From the NCBI GenBank assembly GCA_047602185.1, contig JASGHY010000001.1:5456001-5520000 (forward strand): a stretch of DNA of 64,000 nt, in the 5' to 3' direction. Made by a program: the position numbers and the translations under genes. Numbering within the stretch: the stretch's first letter is position 1; each line of letters opens with the position of its first letter. This DNA is from PMP191F sp047602185. Lineage in GTDB: Bacteria > Bacteroidota > Bacteroidia > Chitinophagales > Chitinophagaceae. The notes beneath the pieces are model-generated. The model saw only the letters and a program-made list of their open reading frames with translations, was not told the origin of the DNA and made no database searches. Below are positions 32,054-40,849 of the stretch, piece after piece.

Positions 32054-33490
32054 CTAAAAATTATGGATATATGAAAATGTGATGCCTGCAGAGAAGCGAT
32101 AGGCATCGGTTTCACCAACACTGCCCAGTAAAAGATTGGTGTCTTTGGGGTCATTGAAGCTGATCTCCTGTTGGTAATGACTTGTTCTTCCATAGCTTAG
32201 CAGGAGCCCAACCCGCATGTTGAACTTGCGTTTCTTAATATTGCCACCTGCCTGCAAATGGTAATTGCTCCAGTATGAAGTATAGGCTACGTAGCCAAAC
32301 TGGTCGGCGAACAGGTTCTTGTCTGCATAGCTGAAATCTGTCCGGAGGCTGCCGAACAATGTTACTGATGGCTTTAAATAATAGCTGATACCTATAGCAA
32401 AGTTCATAACGTCCTTTCGGGCGTCCTTAAATTTTACCAGCAAGGATGTTCCGCTATTGTTTGCTGTATCCGGGCGTATGTAGTAAGAGTTTTGCGGGGT
32501 TACCACATTGTATTCTTTTACCCGCAGAAAATATTCTGTAGCAAAGTATAATTGTCCTTTACTATAATCATACGAATAGCCTGCAGCAATGCTCAATGGC
32601 ATTTTCCATTTGGTTTTTAACCCGGTTTGCCTGGTGTTGGCCAGCAGGTTGTACTCAACGGTACCATCTTTTACATTGCTGATCAAAATATCTGAAAATA
32701 GGGTTGCTTTTCCTCCCAGCCTTACAAGTGGTGATGTAATAAGTAATCCCAGGTGATGCTCAGGTGCAAGATCATACGCAATACCTGCCTTGAAAAGAAC
32801 CCCGAAATGATTGTTGGAAATAATATAATTGTTTTCGGAAGAGGCCACCCGTGCAAAAGCAATAAGAGAAGTGTCGTTGATAATAGCGCGGGAGCTGTAG
32901 TTGACGTTATAGTATTGTTTGCGTATTTGCCCTTCAACAGAAAAACCAACAGCCAGTTTGGAAGTGAGCATTGTGCCTACGCTCAATATACCGGAAGTGA
33001 TATTGATATTTCTTTGTGTAGAATATTGGCCTACGTAGCTTTCATTGCCGGGGCTATAGGAGTCATCCAGTACGTTGATGGTTTCGTCCCTGCGCTGTGT
33101 TGATTCAAAGTTCATGACCGGCGTATGTGTTAGCGCATATGCAACGGTGATGGGTCTTTTTAATTTCATGTACACCGTGTTGGATATCATTTGTGGAATA
33201 ACACTGCCTGTGCTGTATTTTAATGAATGGTCCGGGCCAACAGCATTGATAAGATTGGTCTTTTCCCATTGGTAAATGGTGCCGTTGATGGATGCGGCAT
33301 TCTTAGTGTTGTATCCCAGTAATGCCGGGTTGTATGAAAGTACACCGCTATCCTTGTTGTTAGCGATCACTGCGCCGGGAGAAAGGAAGCCGCCAGGGCC
33401 ATAGCTGGAGTACCAATAATTAGCATCCTGGGCAATAGTATGTAACAGGCAGCACAGCAGCAGGTAGCCGGTTAGTGTTAGTTTCAGCAT
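32054..33490 (-). CDS. Outer-membrane beta-barrel protein (FadL/OmpP1-like architecture)
   Basis: A 478-residue protein with a signal peptide (about 1-20, ending TIAQD), alternating amphipathic strands throughout and a C-terminal aromatic residue (FSYIHNF), the pattern of a large outer-membrane barrel. The early segment GVLSYNPALLGYN resembles the N-P-A motif of FadL-type transport proteins. The substrate is unknown. It is divergent from a secreted phospholipase C-like gene, with 128 bases between starts. Confidence is high for a barrel and moderate for the subfamily. Confidence 0.75.
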   Translation of the reverse strand: MLKLTLTGYLLLCCLLHTIAQDANYWYSSYGPGGFLSPGAVIANNKDSGVLSYNPALLGYNTKNAASINGTIYQWEKTNLINAVGPDHSLKYSTGSVIPQMISNTVYMKLKRPITVAYALTHTPVMNFESTQRRDETINVLDDSYSPGNESYVGQYSTQRNINITSGILSVGTMLTSKLAVGFSVEGQIRKQYYNVNYSSRAIINDTSLIAFARVASSENNYIISNNHFGVLFKAGIAYDLAPEHHLGLLITSPLVRLGGKATLFSDILISNVKDGTVEYNLLANTRQTGLKTKWKMPLSIAAGYSYDYSKGQLYFATEYFLRVKEYNVVTPQNSYYIRPDTANNSGTSLLVKFKDARKDVMNFAIGISYYLKPSVTLFGSLRTDFSYADKNLFADQFGYVAYTSYWSNYHLQAGGNIKKRKFNMRVGLLLSYGRTSHYQQEISFNDPKDTNLLLGSVGETDAYRFSAGITFSYIHNF

Positions 33491-33618
33491 GGTTAATGAT
33501 TAATACAAATAAAGTACAAAAAAACAGTAATGCTGAAAACGTGATGCTATGTTTTTTGTAACTTAATCATGGCATTTATTTTTCCTTGAAACTGTTTAGT
33601 TGTAGCGTATTTACGACC

Positions 33619-35601
33619 ATGAAGTTTTATACAATCTGTTGCATACTGCTGACCGGATTAGTATTACAGGCTCCCATATTTGCTTTAGCACAGAACCTGA
33701 GTTTTACCAGGCCTGCTAACTTTTTACCGCATGCTGCAACTGATAATGCAATTGATATTACCCATTTTAAGAAGGGGTATTTTGTTGCCTGGAAGGAAAT
33801 CGGTAAAAAAGCTATGGTGCATGTCTGTTATCTTGGGCAGCACTATGATACCATAGCTACGCCTAAAGAAAGTTCCGTGCAGGGAAGTTATACAGCTTTT
33901 GCACCTGTGTTTCGTGTATTGAATGAGCGACTTTATCTTTTCTGGCTCGATCCGGATGGCAGTATAAAGTATGTGCTGAGCCGCACAGATACTTCTTTTA
34001 ATGTGGATGATATTTATACATTAAAAATGAAGAACAGCCTGTTGCTGTCACAGGGCATCAGCACTGCTGCTTTTAGCGACCGGATCATCCTGGCATCCCA
34101 TACTACTGCTAAAAATGATATGGTCTATGCGGTAGTAGAACCCGGTACTGATGGTCTGTTGAAGGAGGCTGAGTTTGCAAGCATTCCAGGCGGATCGGCA
34201 GATTATCCATTTGTTACAGCATTGGATAACAGAACAGCCAGGTTTTGCTGGCAGGACAATAAAACACATGCCGTAAGCTATGCCGATTGTGATATCAGCA
34301 CAGGCAAATGGACTACACAGGTACGCGTGGGCGACGGTAAAACAGATGCTTCACCTGCTCTTTATAAACTGTGGAATACCGACAAGTTGTTTTATATCTG
34401 GAAGGGCTGGAATAATGACCGCAGGATCTATTATGCAACTGAGCCTGATGCTTCTGTGAAACATGTATTGCCTCAATACTTTGCTACCGGTTATGAAGTG
34501 TCGATATGCAATATTGACAATAACAATTTCATAATGGCTTATGCTGGTGCCGATGGTAAATTGTACATGAGTAACTTTTCAGCCTATAAGCCGGCAAGCT
34601 GGATGAAGGATCTGCTATTGCCTGCAAAAGGCAATTATACATTGCGGGATATTGTATTGCCGGGGTCGCATGATGCAGGTATGTCGAAATTGAATGGTAT
34701 AGGTGGTATGCAGCCCAGTACCATTAATGAATGTAACACACTTACGCAAACAAATAATATAGCGACCCAACTGAACGAGGGAATAAGAATGTTTGACCTG
34801 CGTGTAGGCACTTATAAAAAGCAGTTGTACACAAAGCATTGTTCTTCCGATTGTATGGATGAAGCGGTAGGCGGTGGTTATGGTGAAAAGCTGAGTGAGG
34901 TGTTGAATGGTATCCGGAAGTTTGTGCAGCAGAATCGGGGCGAGATCGTGCTGCTTACTTTCAGCCATTTTTGTGAGAAGGAAACGCCAATAAATGCCCT
35001 GGTTGATTCTATTACCAAAGGTATCGGTGAGCAATTTGTGTACAGGAATGGTACGAAGAAACTACATGAGCTAACGTTGAATGAACTGGCTGGTAAAGTA
35101 CTGGTGACATTTGAAGAATATACCGGCAAAAATGAACTGGTAGGTTCCTGCTCTATTGCTCCTGCGGCTGAAACCTTTATTAACTTCAGGAGAGAGTATG
35201 CAGCTACCAATAGTATGAAGGTGTTACTGGAAAAAGAACAGGCTTTTTTTACTTCACTGAATAACGGAGCAGGAAAAAATGATCTTATACGGTTGGACTG
35301 GCAGATCACACAAAGCAGTGATGAGGCGGCGATGGTATGCAATGATTTTCAGAGTGAGAAAATAAACCCGGCGGTGAGCGGGGCAATGTTGCTCACCAAT
35401 ATTATAAGAAAGCACGAAAGCATTATTGATCATGCGGTGGCTGGTAACAAATACCTGCCTGCTAAAATAAATGAATGGATAGATAACGGCATCATTAGTA
35501 GCAAAAACAAACCCAATATCCTTTACGTGGATGTGGCCGGTGGCTGGATTACTGATTATTGTATTGATCTCAATAATTCATCGTTATACGAGAGACGGTG
35601 A
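33619..35601 (+). CDS. Secreted protein with beta-propeller-like N-terminus and PI-PLC X-like C-terminal domain
   Basis: A 660-residue exported protein (signal peptide ending FALAQ). Residues about 25-330 are repeated beta-blade-like segments (YFVAWKE, LYLFWLD, ARFCWQD, LFYIWKG, NNFIMAY). From about 340 a phosphatidylinositol-specific phospholipase C X-domain follows, with LPGSHDAGM (first catalytic His), IRMFDLRVG (Arg) and YTKHC (second His). Such enzymes cleave inositol phospholipids or related diesters. The ATG at 33619 is used; a TTG 11 codons upstream is in frame but would precede a good signal peptide. Confidence 0.82.
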   Translation: MKFYTICCILLTGLVLQAPIFALAQNLSFTRPANFLPHAATDNAIDITHFKKGYFVAWKEIGKKAMVHVCYLGQHYDTIATPKESSVQGSYTAFAPVFRVLNERLYLFWLDPDGSIKYVLSRTDTSFNVDDIYTLKMKNSLLLSQGISTAAFSDRIILASHTTAKNDMVYAVVEPGTDGLLKEAEFASIPGGSADYPFVTALDNRTARFCWQDNKTHAVSYADCDISTGKWTTQVRVGDGKTDASPALYKLWNTDKLFYIWKGWNNDRRIYYATEPDASVKHVLPQYFATGYEVSICNIDNNNFIMAYAGADGKLYMSNFSAYKPASWMKDLLLPAKGNYTLRDIVLPGSHDAGMSKLNGIGGMQPSTINECNTLTQTNNIATQLNEGIRMFDLRVGTYKKQLYTKHCSSDCMDEAVGGGYGEKLSEVLNGIRKFVQQNRGEIVLLTFSHFCEKETPINALVDSITKGIGEQFVYRNGTKKLHELTLNELAGKVLVTFEEYTGKNELVGSCSIAPAAETFINFRREYAATNSMKVLLEKEQAFFTSLNNGAGKNDLIRLDWQITQSSDEAAMVCNDFQSEKINPAVSGAMLLTNIIRKHESIIDHAVAGNKYLPAKINEWIDNGIISSKNKPNILYVDVAGGWITDYCIDLNNSSLYERR

Positions 35602-35640
35602 TCTGAATTTTTATTCCTGAACGTAAACCTACTTTTTGTT

Positions 35641-36222
35641 ATGAAAATGCTATTAATTGCCGGAATGCTTTTGATGGGGACTGCTGTATGTGCTCAAAAC
35701 AGTAAACATGAGTTGAGCGTTGGTTATGGAATTGGTACAACCAGTGAAATACTGGATGTGTTTTCTGATATGCTGGCCTCAGCCTTTACGGCCGGAGGCT
35801 ATTCTACCACCAATGATAGTTATACAGGGGCTTTCCATGTGACGTATAAATATCTTTTCCCCAACAAGCTGTCGCTGGGTGGCACTTTTGCTTATGAAAG
35901 TGGTAAGGCAGATGTTATGTATAGCGGTGTAAAAAATGGTGAAACAAAAAAGAAGTATTATTCAGGTGCTGTAGAAGCAGATTACCGGTATGTAAATAAG
36001 CCTGCATTCTCGTTGTATTCAGGTCTTGGACTGGGCTTTACCAGTTATCATGAAGAATACATACCGGACGGCAGGGATGACAAGTCATCCGATAATATGA
36101 CCCATTTTAATTTCCAGATAATAGGTATTGGCGTTCGTTTCGGAACCCATATCGGTGGTTTTGCCGAAGCCGGCTTTGGCTATAAAGGCATTATTGCTGC
36201 AGGCGTTTTTGCAAGATTTTAA
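35641..36222 (+). CDS. Outer-membrane beta-barrel protein, small
   Basis: A 193-residue protein with a signal peptide ending VCAQN and alternating strands through to a C-terminal Phe (AAGVFARF), typical of an eight-stranded porin-like or OmpA-like barrel. No further function can be read. It follows the PI-PLC-like gene by 39 bases and may be cotranscribed with it. It converges on a lamin-tail domain gene with a six-base gap. Confidence 0.75.
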   Translation: MKMLLIAGMLLMGTAVCAQNSKHELSVGYGIGTTSEILDVFSDMLASAFTAGGYSTTNDSYTGAFHVTYKYLFPNKLSLGGTFAYESGKADVMYSGVKNGETKKKYYSGAVEADYRYVNKPAFSLYSGLGLGFTSYHEEYIPDGRDDKSSDNMTHFNFQIIGIGVRFGTHIGGFAEAGFGYKGIIAAGVFARF

Positions 36223-36228
36223 ATAGCA

Positions 36229-37953
36229 CTATAACTTTCGGACCAGCGTTATAGTGTTTTTGAATTTCTGTTTCTTCCCTTCCTGGTTAAAGAACTCAGA
36301 TACTATAATGTACACGCCCAGTGGCAACCTGTTTGCTTTTTCATCAAGACCATCCCAACGAAAATTGCCTGTAATACCCGGTATCGCATTTTTTGCGAGA
36401 TAGCGTACTGCGCGTCCCTGCACATCATAAATGGTAATGTTGACTATATTACCCGGGGTAGTGGCACGATAGCTGATAGTGGCAAAGTCATCTACACCAT
36501 CATTGTCTGGTGAAAACAGCCTGGGATTTACTTCCAGTAATGCCTGTTGTGCAGACGTGGTGCCCGATTGGGAATTTATATAGCCCGGTGTGCCGTAGCC
36601 AGCGGTAGATGCCGCTGAGGTCCAGTTGTTTTTGTTTTGTGCGGGCTGCTGATAACTGATGCGTTCCAGTGCAACCCCTTCGGGGTCACTGATAAGCGGG
36701 AAGTGCCATTTGGCATCATATCGAAGTTCATCTACTACATTACCGTGAAGGTTGGTAAGCACTGCTGTTCCTTTATCATCTGGAAAAGATGGCAGTGAAG
36801 GGAGTTCAATAATATTGTCCGGGTATTTTGCTATATAGTGTTGTATTACCCATTGCCTGTTCGTTGTAAACAGAAGGTATTCGCCGGGAAAAAACAGGTA
36901 AGGAGTTGTGGAAAGCTGTTTGATGTTGGTGAGGTTGCCCGCTGTAGCACGATTGGAAAGATATAATTGTTTCAGATCTGCTACCTGCTTGCTATTGTTA
37001 TATAGTTCAATATAATCGTAGCCATCGGTAACCGGATCAAATAACAGTTCATTAATTGCTATCGACAGGCTATCGGCTACAAGAGGCAATCCTGCTTTGG
37101 CTGTATGGAGAGCGCCAACACTATTGCCGGTACAGTCATATACATTGCTTACAGATAATATATATACTATGCCTGTTTTTAATGTGCCGGCAAAGCTTAG
37201 TTTAACTTCTGTATAACCAGGTAATACCGGCTCTGCTGATGAAGGATGCCCTATTCCATTATCCAGTGTATAGTTAGTAGCAATAGCGGCTGCCGTACTA
37301 TCTATTGGTTCGTCAAATACTGCAACAATAGTGCTGTCGTTGATTGTATAAGTTTTTACCAGGGCTGGCGCCTGCTCATCCTTGTTCTCACGGTTTACTG
37401 CATTTATCTTACCCGGTGTACCTCCGTCGTTGCTGGTGCTGGATGTCCAGTTGTTGCCACCTGCGCAAGGGTTGTTAGGATCTATCATTTCAAGGGACCA
37501 GCCGCCTTCACTTTTTACATCGTTGTGATACCAGCTCATATTATAAGCTACAGAGTGAATAATGCTGCCATCGGGTGCATATAATGTAATAATATCTGCG
37601 TCATTATTCAGGGCCGGAAAACTGCTTACGCCTATGGTAGTTCCATATACAGCAAAAGATGCAGTGGCAGAAGTAGGGCAAATAATAACAAAGCTGTCAG
37701 GTTTTAATACGAAGCTTACATTAATGGTAGCTGTACTGGTGCCATCACTTAGTTTAAAACCTTTCAGGTTGAAAGCAGTTGTGGATACATTCTTTAACTC
37801 AATAAATTCGCTGCCAGGCAGGCTTACCGCCGGGGTAGGATCGGGAAAAAGCTCGTCAATTACTATATCAAAGCGGTGGGGTGTTTGGGCCTGAGGGTGA
37901 ATGCATAAGAACAGCAGGACCTGTAGCCCGGTTAGTCGTAGGATATTTTTCAT
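36229..37953 (-). CDS. Secreted protein with two lamin-tail domains and a gliding/T9SS-type C-terminus
   Basis: A 574-residue exported protein (signal peptide ending HPQAQ). Two lamin-tail domains are visible, about residues 28-160 (VIDELFPDPTPAV, GSEFIELKNVS, LKGFKLSDG) and 295-440 (INELLFDPVTDGYDYIELYNNS). Between them lies a bacterial Ig-like domain. The C-terminus has the RLFSPDNDGVDDFATISY segment and a FlgD-like fold (DVQGRAVR, FRWDGLDEKANRLPLGVYI), a form found in type IX-secreted and gliding-associated proteins. Probably surface-located; role unknown. Confidence 0.85.
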   Translation of the reverse strand: MKNILRLTGLQVLLFLCIHPQAQTPHRFDIVIDELFPDPTPAVSLPGSEFIELKNVSTTAFNLKGFKLSDGTSTATINVSFVLKPDSFVIICPTSATASFAVYGTTIGVSSFPALNNDADIITLYAPDGSIIHSVAYNMSWYHNDVKSEGGWSLEMIDPNNPCAGGNNWTSSTSNDGGTPGKINAVNRENKDEQAPALVKTYTINDSTIVAVFDEPIDSTAAAIATNYTLDNGIGHPSSAEPVLPGYTEVKLSFAGTLKTGIVYILSVSNVYDCTGNSVGALHTAKAGLPLVADSLSIAINELLFDPVTDGYDYIELYNNSKQVADLKQLYLSNRATAGNLTNIKQLSTTPYLFFPGEYLLFTTNRQWVIQHYIAKYPDNIIELPSLPSFPDDKGTAVLTNLHGNVVDELRYDAKWHFPLISDPEGVALERISYQQPAQNKNNWTSAASTAGYGTPGYINSQSGTTSAQQALLEVNPRLFSPDNDGVDDFATISYRATTPGNIVNITIYDVQGRAVRYLAKNAIPGITGNFRWDGLDEKANRLPLGVYIIVSEFFNQEGKKQKFKNTITLVRKL

Positions 37954-38056
37954 AGCAGTTTAAAAGCCTAAAATAGAGCCTTTGGAGATCAGCGGCTATC
38001 ATAAAACGGCTACGTAAGTGCCCCGTTTTGCGCTTAAAGAGGTAATAAATAAAAAA

Positions 38057-38088
38057 TTTGGGGGTAAACTATTTGCTGAGTATTTTTG
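38057..38088 (+). promoter_or_regulatory. Promoter of the asd leader transcript
   Basis: TTTG at 38057-38060, 20-base spacer, TATTTTTG at 38081-38088: an exact match to the Bacteroidota -33/-7 promoter layout. The expected start of transcription is about 38094, giving a leader of about 170 bases before asd. Confidence 0.8.
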
Positions 38089-38097
38089 GACCCGTTA

Positions 38098-38160
38098 ATG
38101 CAACAGATAAAGAAACATACCAAGGTTACCAAGAAGCGTTCCATAAAAAGGGAAGGTTAG
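38098..38160 (+). CDS. Lys-rich leader peptide of asd (20 codons)
   Basis: A short ORF starting a few bases after the predicted transcription start: ATG at 38098, TAG at 38158-38160. Of its 20 residues six are Lys (positions 5, 6, 9, 12, 13, 17) and two are Thr (8, 11). Lys and Thr are two end products of the pathway that Asd feeds. Its last codons contain GGGAAGG (38150-38156), the complement of the 5' arm of the following terminator. This is the arrangement of a ribosome-sensed attenuator. No Shine-Dalgarno sequence is seen, which is common in this phylum. Confidence 0.7.
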   Translation: MQQIKKHTKVTKKRSIKREG

Positions 38161-38224
38161 GAAACCATATGTATGTCAAAATATATTCCATGAGCCTTCC
38201 CATAACGGGGAGGCTTTTTGTTTT
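38150..38224 (+). promoter_or_regulatory. Transcription attenuator of asd (terminator/antiterminator)
   Basis: Terminator stem AGCCTTCCC (38193-38201) / GGGGAGGCT (38207-38215), loop ATAAC, then a T-rich tract to 38224, with the asd ATG 38 bases later. GGGAAGG at 38150-38156 can pair with CCTTCCC at 38195-38201 instead, which would open the terminator. Ribosome stalling on the leader Lys codons would leave 38150-38156 free; a ribosome at the stop codon would cover it. Confidence 0.78.
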
Positions 38225-38262
38225 ATAATTATTTATTCAACCTAAAAACGATTAACAACAAA

Positions 38263-39270
38263 ATGAAAGTTGCAGTAGTAGGGGCCACCGGCCTGGTAGG
38301 CACCAAAATGTTACAGGTATTGGCTGAACGTAATTTCCCTGTAACGGAACTGATCCCCGTAGCATCCGAAAGATCTGTAGGTAAAGAGATTTCCTTCAAG
38401 GGTAAGAACTACAAGATCGTAAGCATGACAGATGCTATTGCCGCCAAACCTGCTGTTGCTATCTTTTCAGCCGGTGGAAGCACTTCGCTGGAGTGGGCTC
38501 CCAAATTTGCTGAAGCAGGCATCACGGTTGTTGATAATTCTTCTGCATGGCGTATGGACCCTACCAAAAAGCTGGTAGTTCCTGAGGTGAATGCGGATGT
38601 TCTTACCAAAGAAGATAAGATCATTGCAAACCCCAACTGCTCTACTATCCAGATGGTGGTAGCATTACAGCCCCTGCATAAAAAATATAATATTAAGCGC
38701 GTGGTGGTATCTACTTACCAGAGCGTAACCGGTACCGGTAAAAAAGCTGTTGACCAGTTGATGGGTGAGCGTGATAAAGCTGTAAAAGGTGCTAACGGAG
38801 AATATCCTATGGCCTATAAATATCCCATTGACCTCAACGTAATTCCACAGATCGACGTATTCCTTGATAATGGTTATACCAAAGAGGAAATGAAGATGGT
38901 GAAAGAGACCTGTAAAATTATGGGTGACGACAGTATCCGTGTTACTGCCACTACTGTACGTATTCCTGTAATGGGCGGTCACAGCGAAAGCGTGAACGTA
39001 GAGTTTAATAATGATTTTGAACTGGGTGAAGTAAAGAGCCTGTTACAGGCATCTGCGGGTGTTGTAGTAGTAGATGAACCCGGTGCACAGGCTTATCCGA
39101 TGCCTATGGATGCGCACGATAAAGACGAAGTATTTGTAGGTCGTCTGCGCAGAGATGAATCTCAGCCCAATACCCTGAACATGTGGATTGTAAGCGATAA
39201 CCTGCGTAAAGGTGCTGCTACCAATGCTGTTCAGATCGCTGAGTACCTGTTACAAAAAGGGTTATTGTAA
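38263..39270 (+). CDS. asd: Aspartate-semialdehyde dehydrogenase
   Basis: Reduces aspartyl phosphate to aspartate semialdehyde, the branch point to lysine/diaminopimelate, threonine and methionine. The 335-residue protein has the NADP-binding GATGLVGTKML at the N-terminus, the catalytic cysteine in NPNCSTIQ (Cys126) and the conserved RIPVMGGHSESVNVEF with the active-site His. The ATG at 38263 is used; the frame is open upstream to a TTG inside the terminator tract, which is not a likely start. The gene is preceded by a leader peptide and attenuator and followed by a terminator. Confidence 0.97.
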   Translation: MKVAVVGATGLVGTKMLQVLAERNFPVTELIPVASERSVGKEISFKGKNYKIVSMTDAIAAKPAVAIFSAGGSTSLEWAPKFAEAGITVVDNSSAWRMDPTKKLVVPEVNADVLTKEDKIIANPNCSTIQMVVALQPLHKKYNIKRVVVSTYQSVTGTGKKAVDQLMGERDKAVKGANGEYPMAYKYPIDLNVIPQIDVFLDNGYTKEEMKMVKETCKIMGDDSIRVTATTVRIPVMGGHSESVNVEFNNDFELGEVKSLLQASAGVVVVDEPGAQAYPMPMDAHDKDEVFVGRLRRDESQPNTLNMWIVSDNLRKGAATNAVQIAEYLLQKGLL

Positions 39271-39297
39271 GTATAGTTTGTTACTAATGATCATCAG

Positions 39298-39338
39298 TCA
39301 TGGCCGGGGCTTATTGCCTTGTGCCATGATTTTTTTTG
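39298..39338 (+). terminator. Terminator of asd
   Basis: TCATGGC (39298-39304) / GCCATGA (39323-39329), with an inner GGC/GCC pair, followed by nine T residues. Confidence 0.88.
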
Positions 39339-39420
39339 TAGTTACCTGATTGATGGAATAAGCTATGTATAAGCGGGATAGTGTGATTCTTTATGATCGA
39401 TTTATTTAATGTCTTTTTAA

Positions 39421-40092
39421 TTATTCATCCAATGCTCTGTTGATAAATGTTAATAAAGGTTGCAGTGCTTCAAATGCAGCCAGTACTTTTTTTGACAGGT
39501 TTTTTGAGGTGAGCTCTTCGTCAGAAAGAGATGTGGTGGCAAGCCAGCTTTTCAGTTTAATATAATCAGCTGCAGGGTTATCTTTTTCAAAGCCCTGTGG
39601 CACTTTTACCAGGCTCATATCTTCGCCCCTGTATAATTCACTATATATAGATGTAAACTTTTTCGCCTTGATGATCTTGGAGAATTCATCAAAGCAATAG
39701 TCTATCTCCTGTCTTACCTTCTTCATTTCAGCAGGCATGGGCATCCAGAGACCTCCCCCTGCAAAGCTTTGTCCACCAGGTTCGATGTGGAGATAATAGC
39801 CGGCATAGATGGACTTCTTGCCGCCTTTATCTATGCTGGCGCCAAAGTTGGTTTTATAGGGAGATTTATCTTTTGAAAAGCGTATGTCCCTGTTTATACG
39901 GAACAGGCAATCCTTTGCGTGCAGCTCTCTTATACTGCTATCCAGCTTACCATGCTGGTCAATTATATGTTGTATAAATGTTATGAAATCTTTACGTGCT
40001 TCTTCATAATCCTTGCGGTGTTCATCAAACCAGGGTTTATTGTTATTCTTATTAAGACCTTTCAGAAACTTTAAAGTAGTCTGCTGCAACAT
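39421..40092 (-). CDS. DUF2461 family protein
   Basis: A 223-residue cytosolic protein of the DUF2461 family. The typical opening LKFLKGLNKNNNKPWFDEHRKDYEEAR, the RINRDIRFSKDKSPYKTNFGA block and GYYLHIEPGGQSFAGGGLW are all present (cited in short form: NNNKPWFDEHR, RDIRFSKDKSPYKT, GYYLHIEPG). The biochemical function of the family is not established. Monocistronic. Confidence 0.9.
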   Translation of the reverse strand: MLQQTTLKFLKGLNKNNNKPWFDEHRKDYEEARKDFITFIQHIIDQHGKLDSSIRELHAKDCLFRINRDIRFSKDKSPYKTNFGASIDKGGKKSIYAGYYLHIEPGGQSFAGGGLWMPMPAEMKKVRQEIDYCFDEFSKIIKAKKFTSIYSELYRGEDMSLVKVPQGFEKDNPAADYIKLKSWLATTSLSDEELTSKNLSKKVLAAFEALQPLLTFINRALDE

Positions 40093-40151
40093 ATAAGGAA
40101 TGATTTAAAAGCAAAGTTAGCAAGGTAAGAGATTGATAGGGTATAAAAGAA

Positions 40152-40198
40152 AAGTGGTGTGAAGATGACCGCCGAAATCACTTCACACCACTTTTTTT
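40152..40198. terminator. Terminator downstream of the NUMOD4/HNH-like gene
   Basis: Perfect 13-bp stem AAGTGGTGTGAAG (40152-40164) / CTTCACACCACTT (40181-40193), with a T7 run on the plus strand and a TTTTCTTTTAT tract on the minus strand. Confidence 0.9.
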
Positions 40199-40216
40199 AG
40201 GAGGGGTTAAGAGCGT

Positions 40217-40780
40217 TTATTTAATTCTGCCCCAGTTCTCACCACTCTTAATGCGGTACATTGTCATTTCACTGACACCGTACTTTTCCGCAAGACGTTT
40301 AATGGTGATCTTCCTGTTTTTGTCGGTCAGAACTTTCTTAATGCTCTTTACCTGTCCTGCATTCAGCTTAAGACCTACAGTACGATTGGCTTGTACTTTT
40401 TTGTACGCAATCTTAGCAGGGCTGTGTTGCTGATGCTCAATCATTTCTTCGAGAGTTGCCCATTTAAGGTTCTTCACCCCGTTATCAAGTTTATTATGAT
40501 TCAGGTGAATCACATACTTGTGCTTAGGAGAAGCCTTCTTTAAAAATAAGCGGGCAATTTCACGGTGGATGTACAGAGTGCCATTGTTGCCTGGACGGTG
40601 AAGGTTCAGAGTTCTGTAACCAGTAGTCAATGAACCTTGCAGTAATTTACCATCTTCAACAACGTCTTCTGTGTAGCTGGCTATGCGTCCGTTTGAAGAC
40701 AACGCATACTTTTTTCTAAGGTGTTTCCAGCCTGGAAACTGCAAAGGTTTCCACACCTCGTTGGGGAGTTTTTTTATCAT
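40217..40780 (-). CDS. NUMOD4-HNH-like protein with C-terminal helix-turn-helix
   Basis: A 187-residue protein. The first 45 residues form a NUMOD4-like motif (NEVWKPLQFPGW, KYALSSNGRIASY), followed by an HNH-like core (YIHREIARLFL, YVIHLNHNKLDNGVKNLKWAT) and a C-terminal helix-turn-helix of about 45 residues (IKRLAEKYGVSEMTMYRIKSGENWG). This is the layout of phage and intron-associated homing nucleases, but a free-standing gene with its own terminator is also common in Bacteroidota. Whether the nuclease is active cannot be judged; the HNH core is slightly atypical. No intron or mobile element is visible around it. Confidence 0.78.
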   Translation of the reverse strand: MIKKLPNEVWKPLQFPGWKHLRKKYALSSNGRIASYTEDVVEDGKLLQGSLTTGYRTLNLHRPGNNGTLYIHREIARLFLKKASPKHKYVIHLNHNKLDNGVKNLKWATLEEMIEHQQHSPAKIAYKKVQANRTVGLKLNAGQVKSIKKVLTDKNRKITIKRLAEKYGVSEMTMYRIKSGENWGRIK

Positions 40781-40849
40781 CGCCTTTTCCTTTTGGATAA
40801 AGTTACGAAAAAAGATATGCGAATTTCAAAAACATTGACGAGAATCATA

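Noticed and set aside
38041..38262. A classical lysine riboswitch in front of asd
   Set aside because: The leader of about 170 bases with a translated ORF is too short for the lysine aptamer, and no such five-helix core can be folded; the leader-peptide model fits better.
40217..40780. Homing endonuclease inside an intron or intein
   Set aside because: The NUMOD4/HNH-like gene is free-standing with its own terminator; ligA next to it is intact and uninterrupted.
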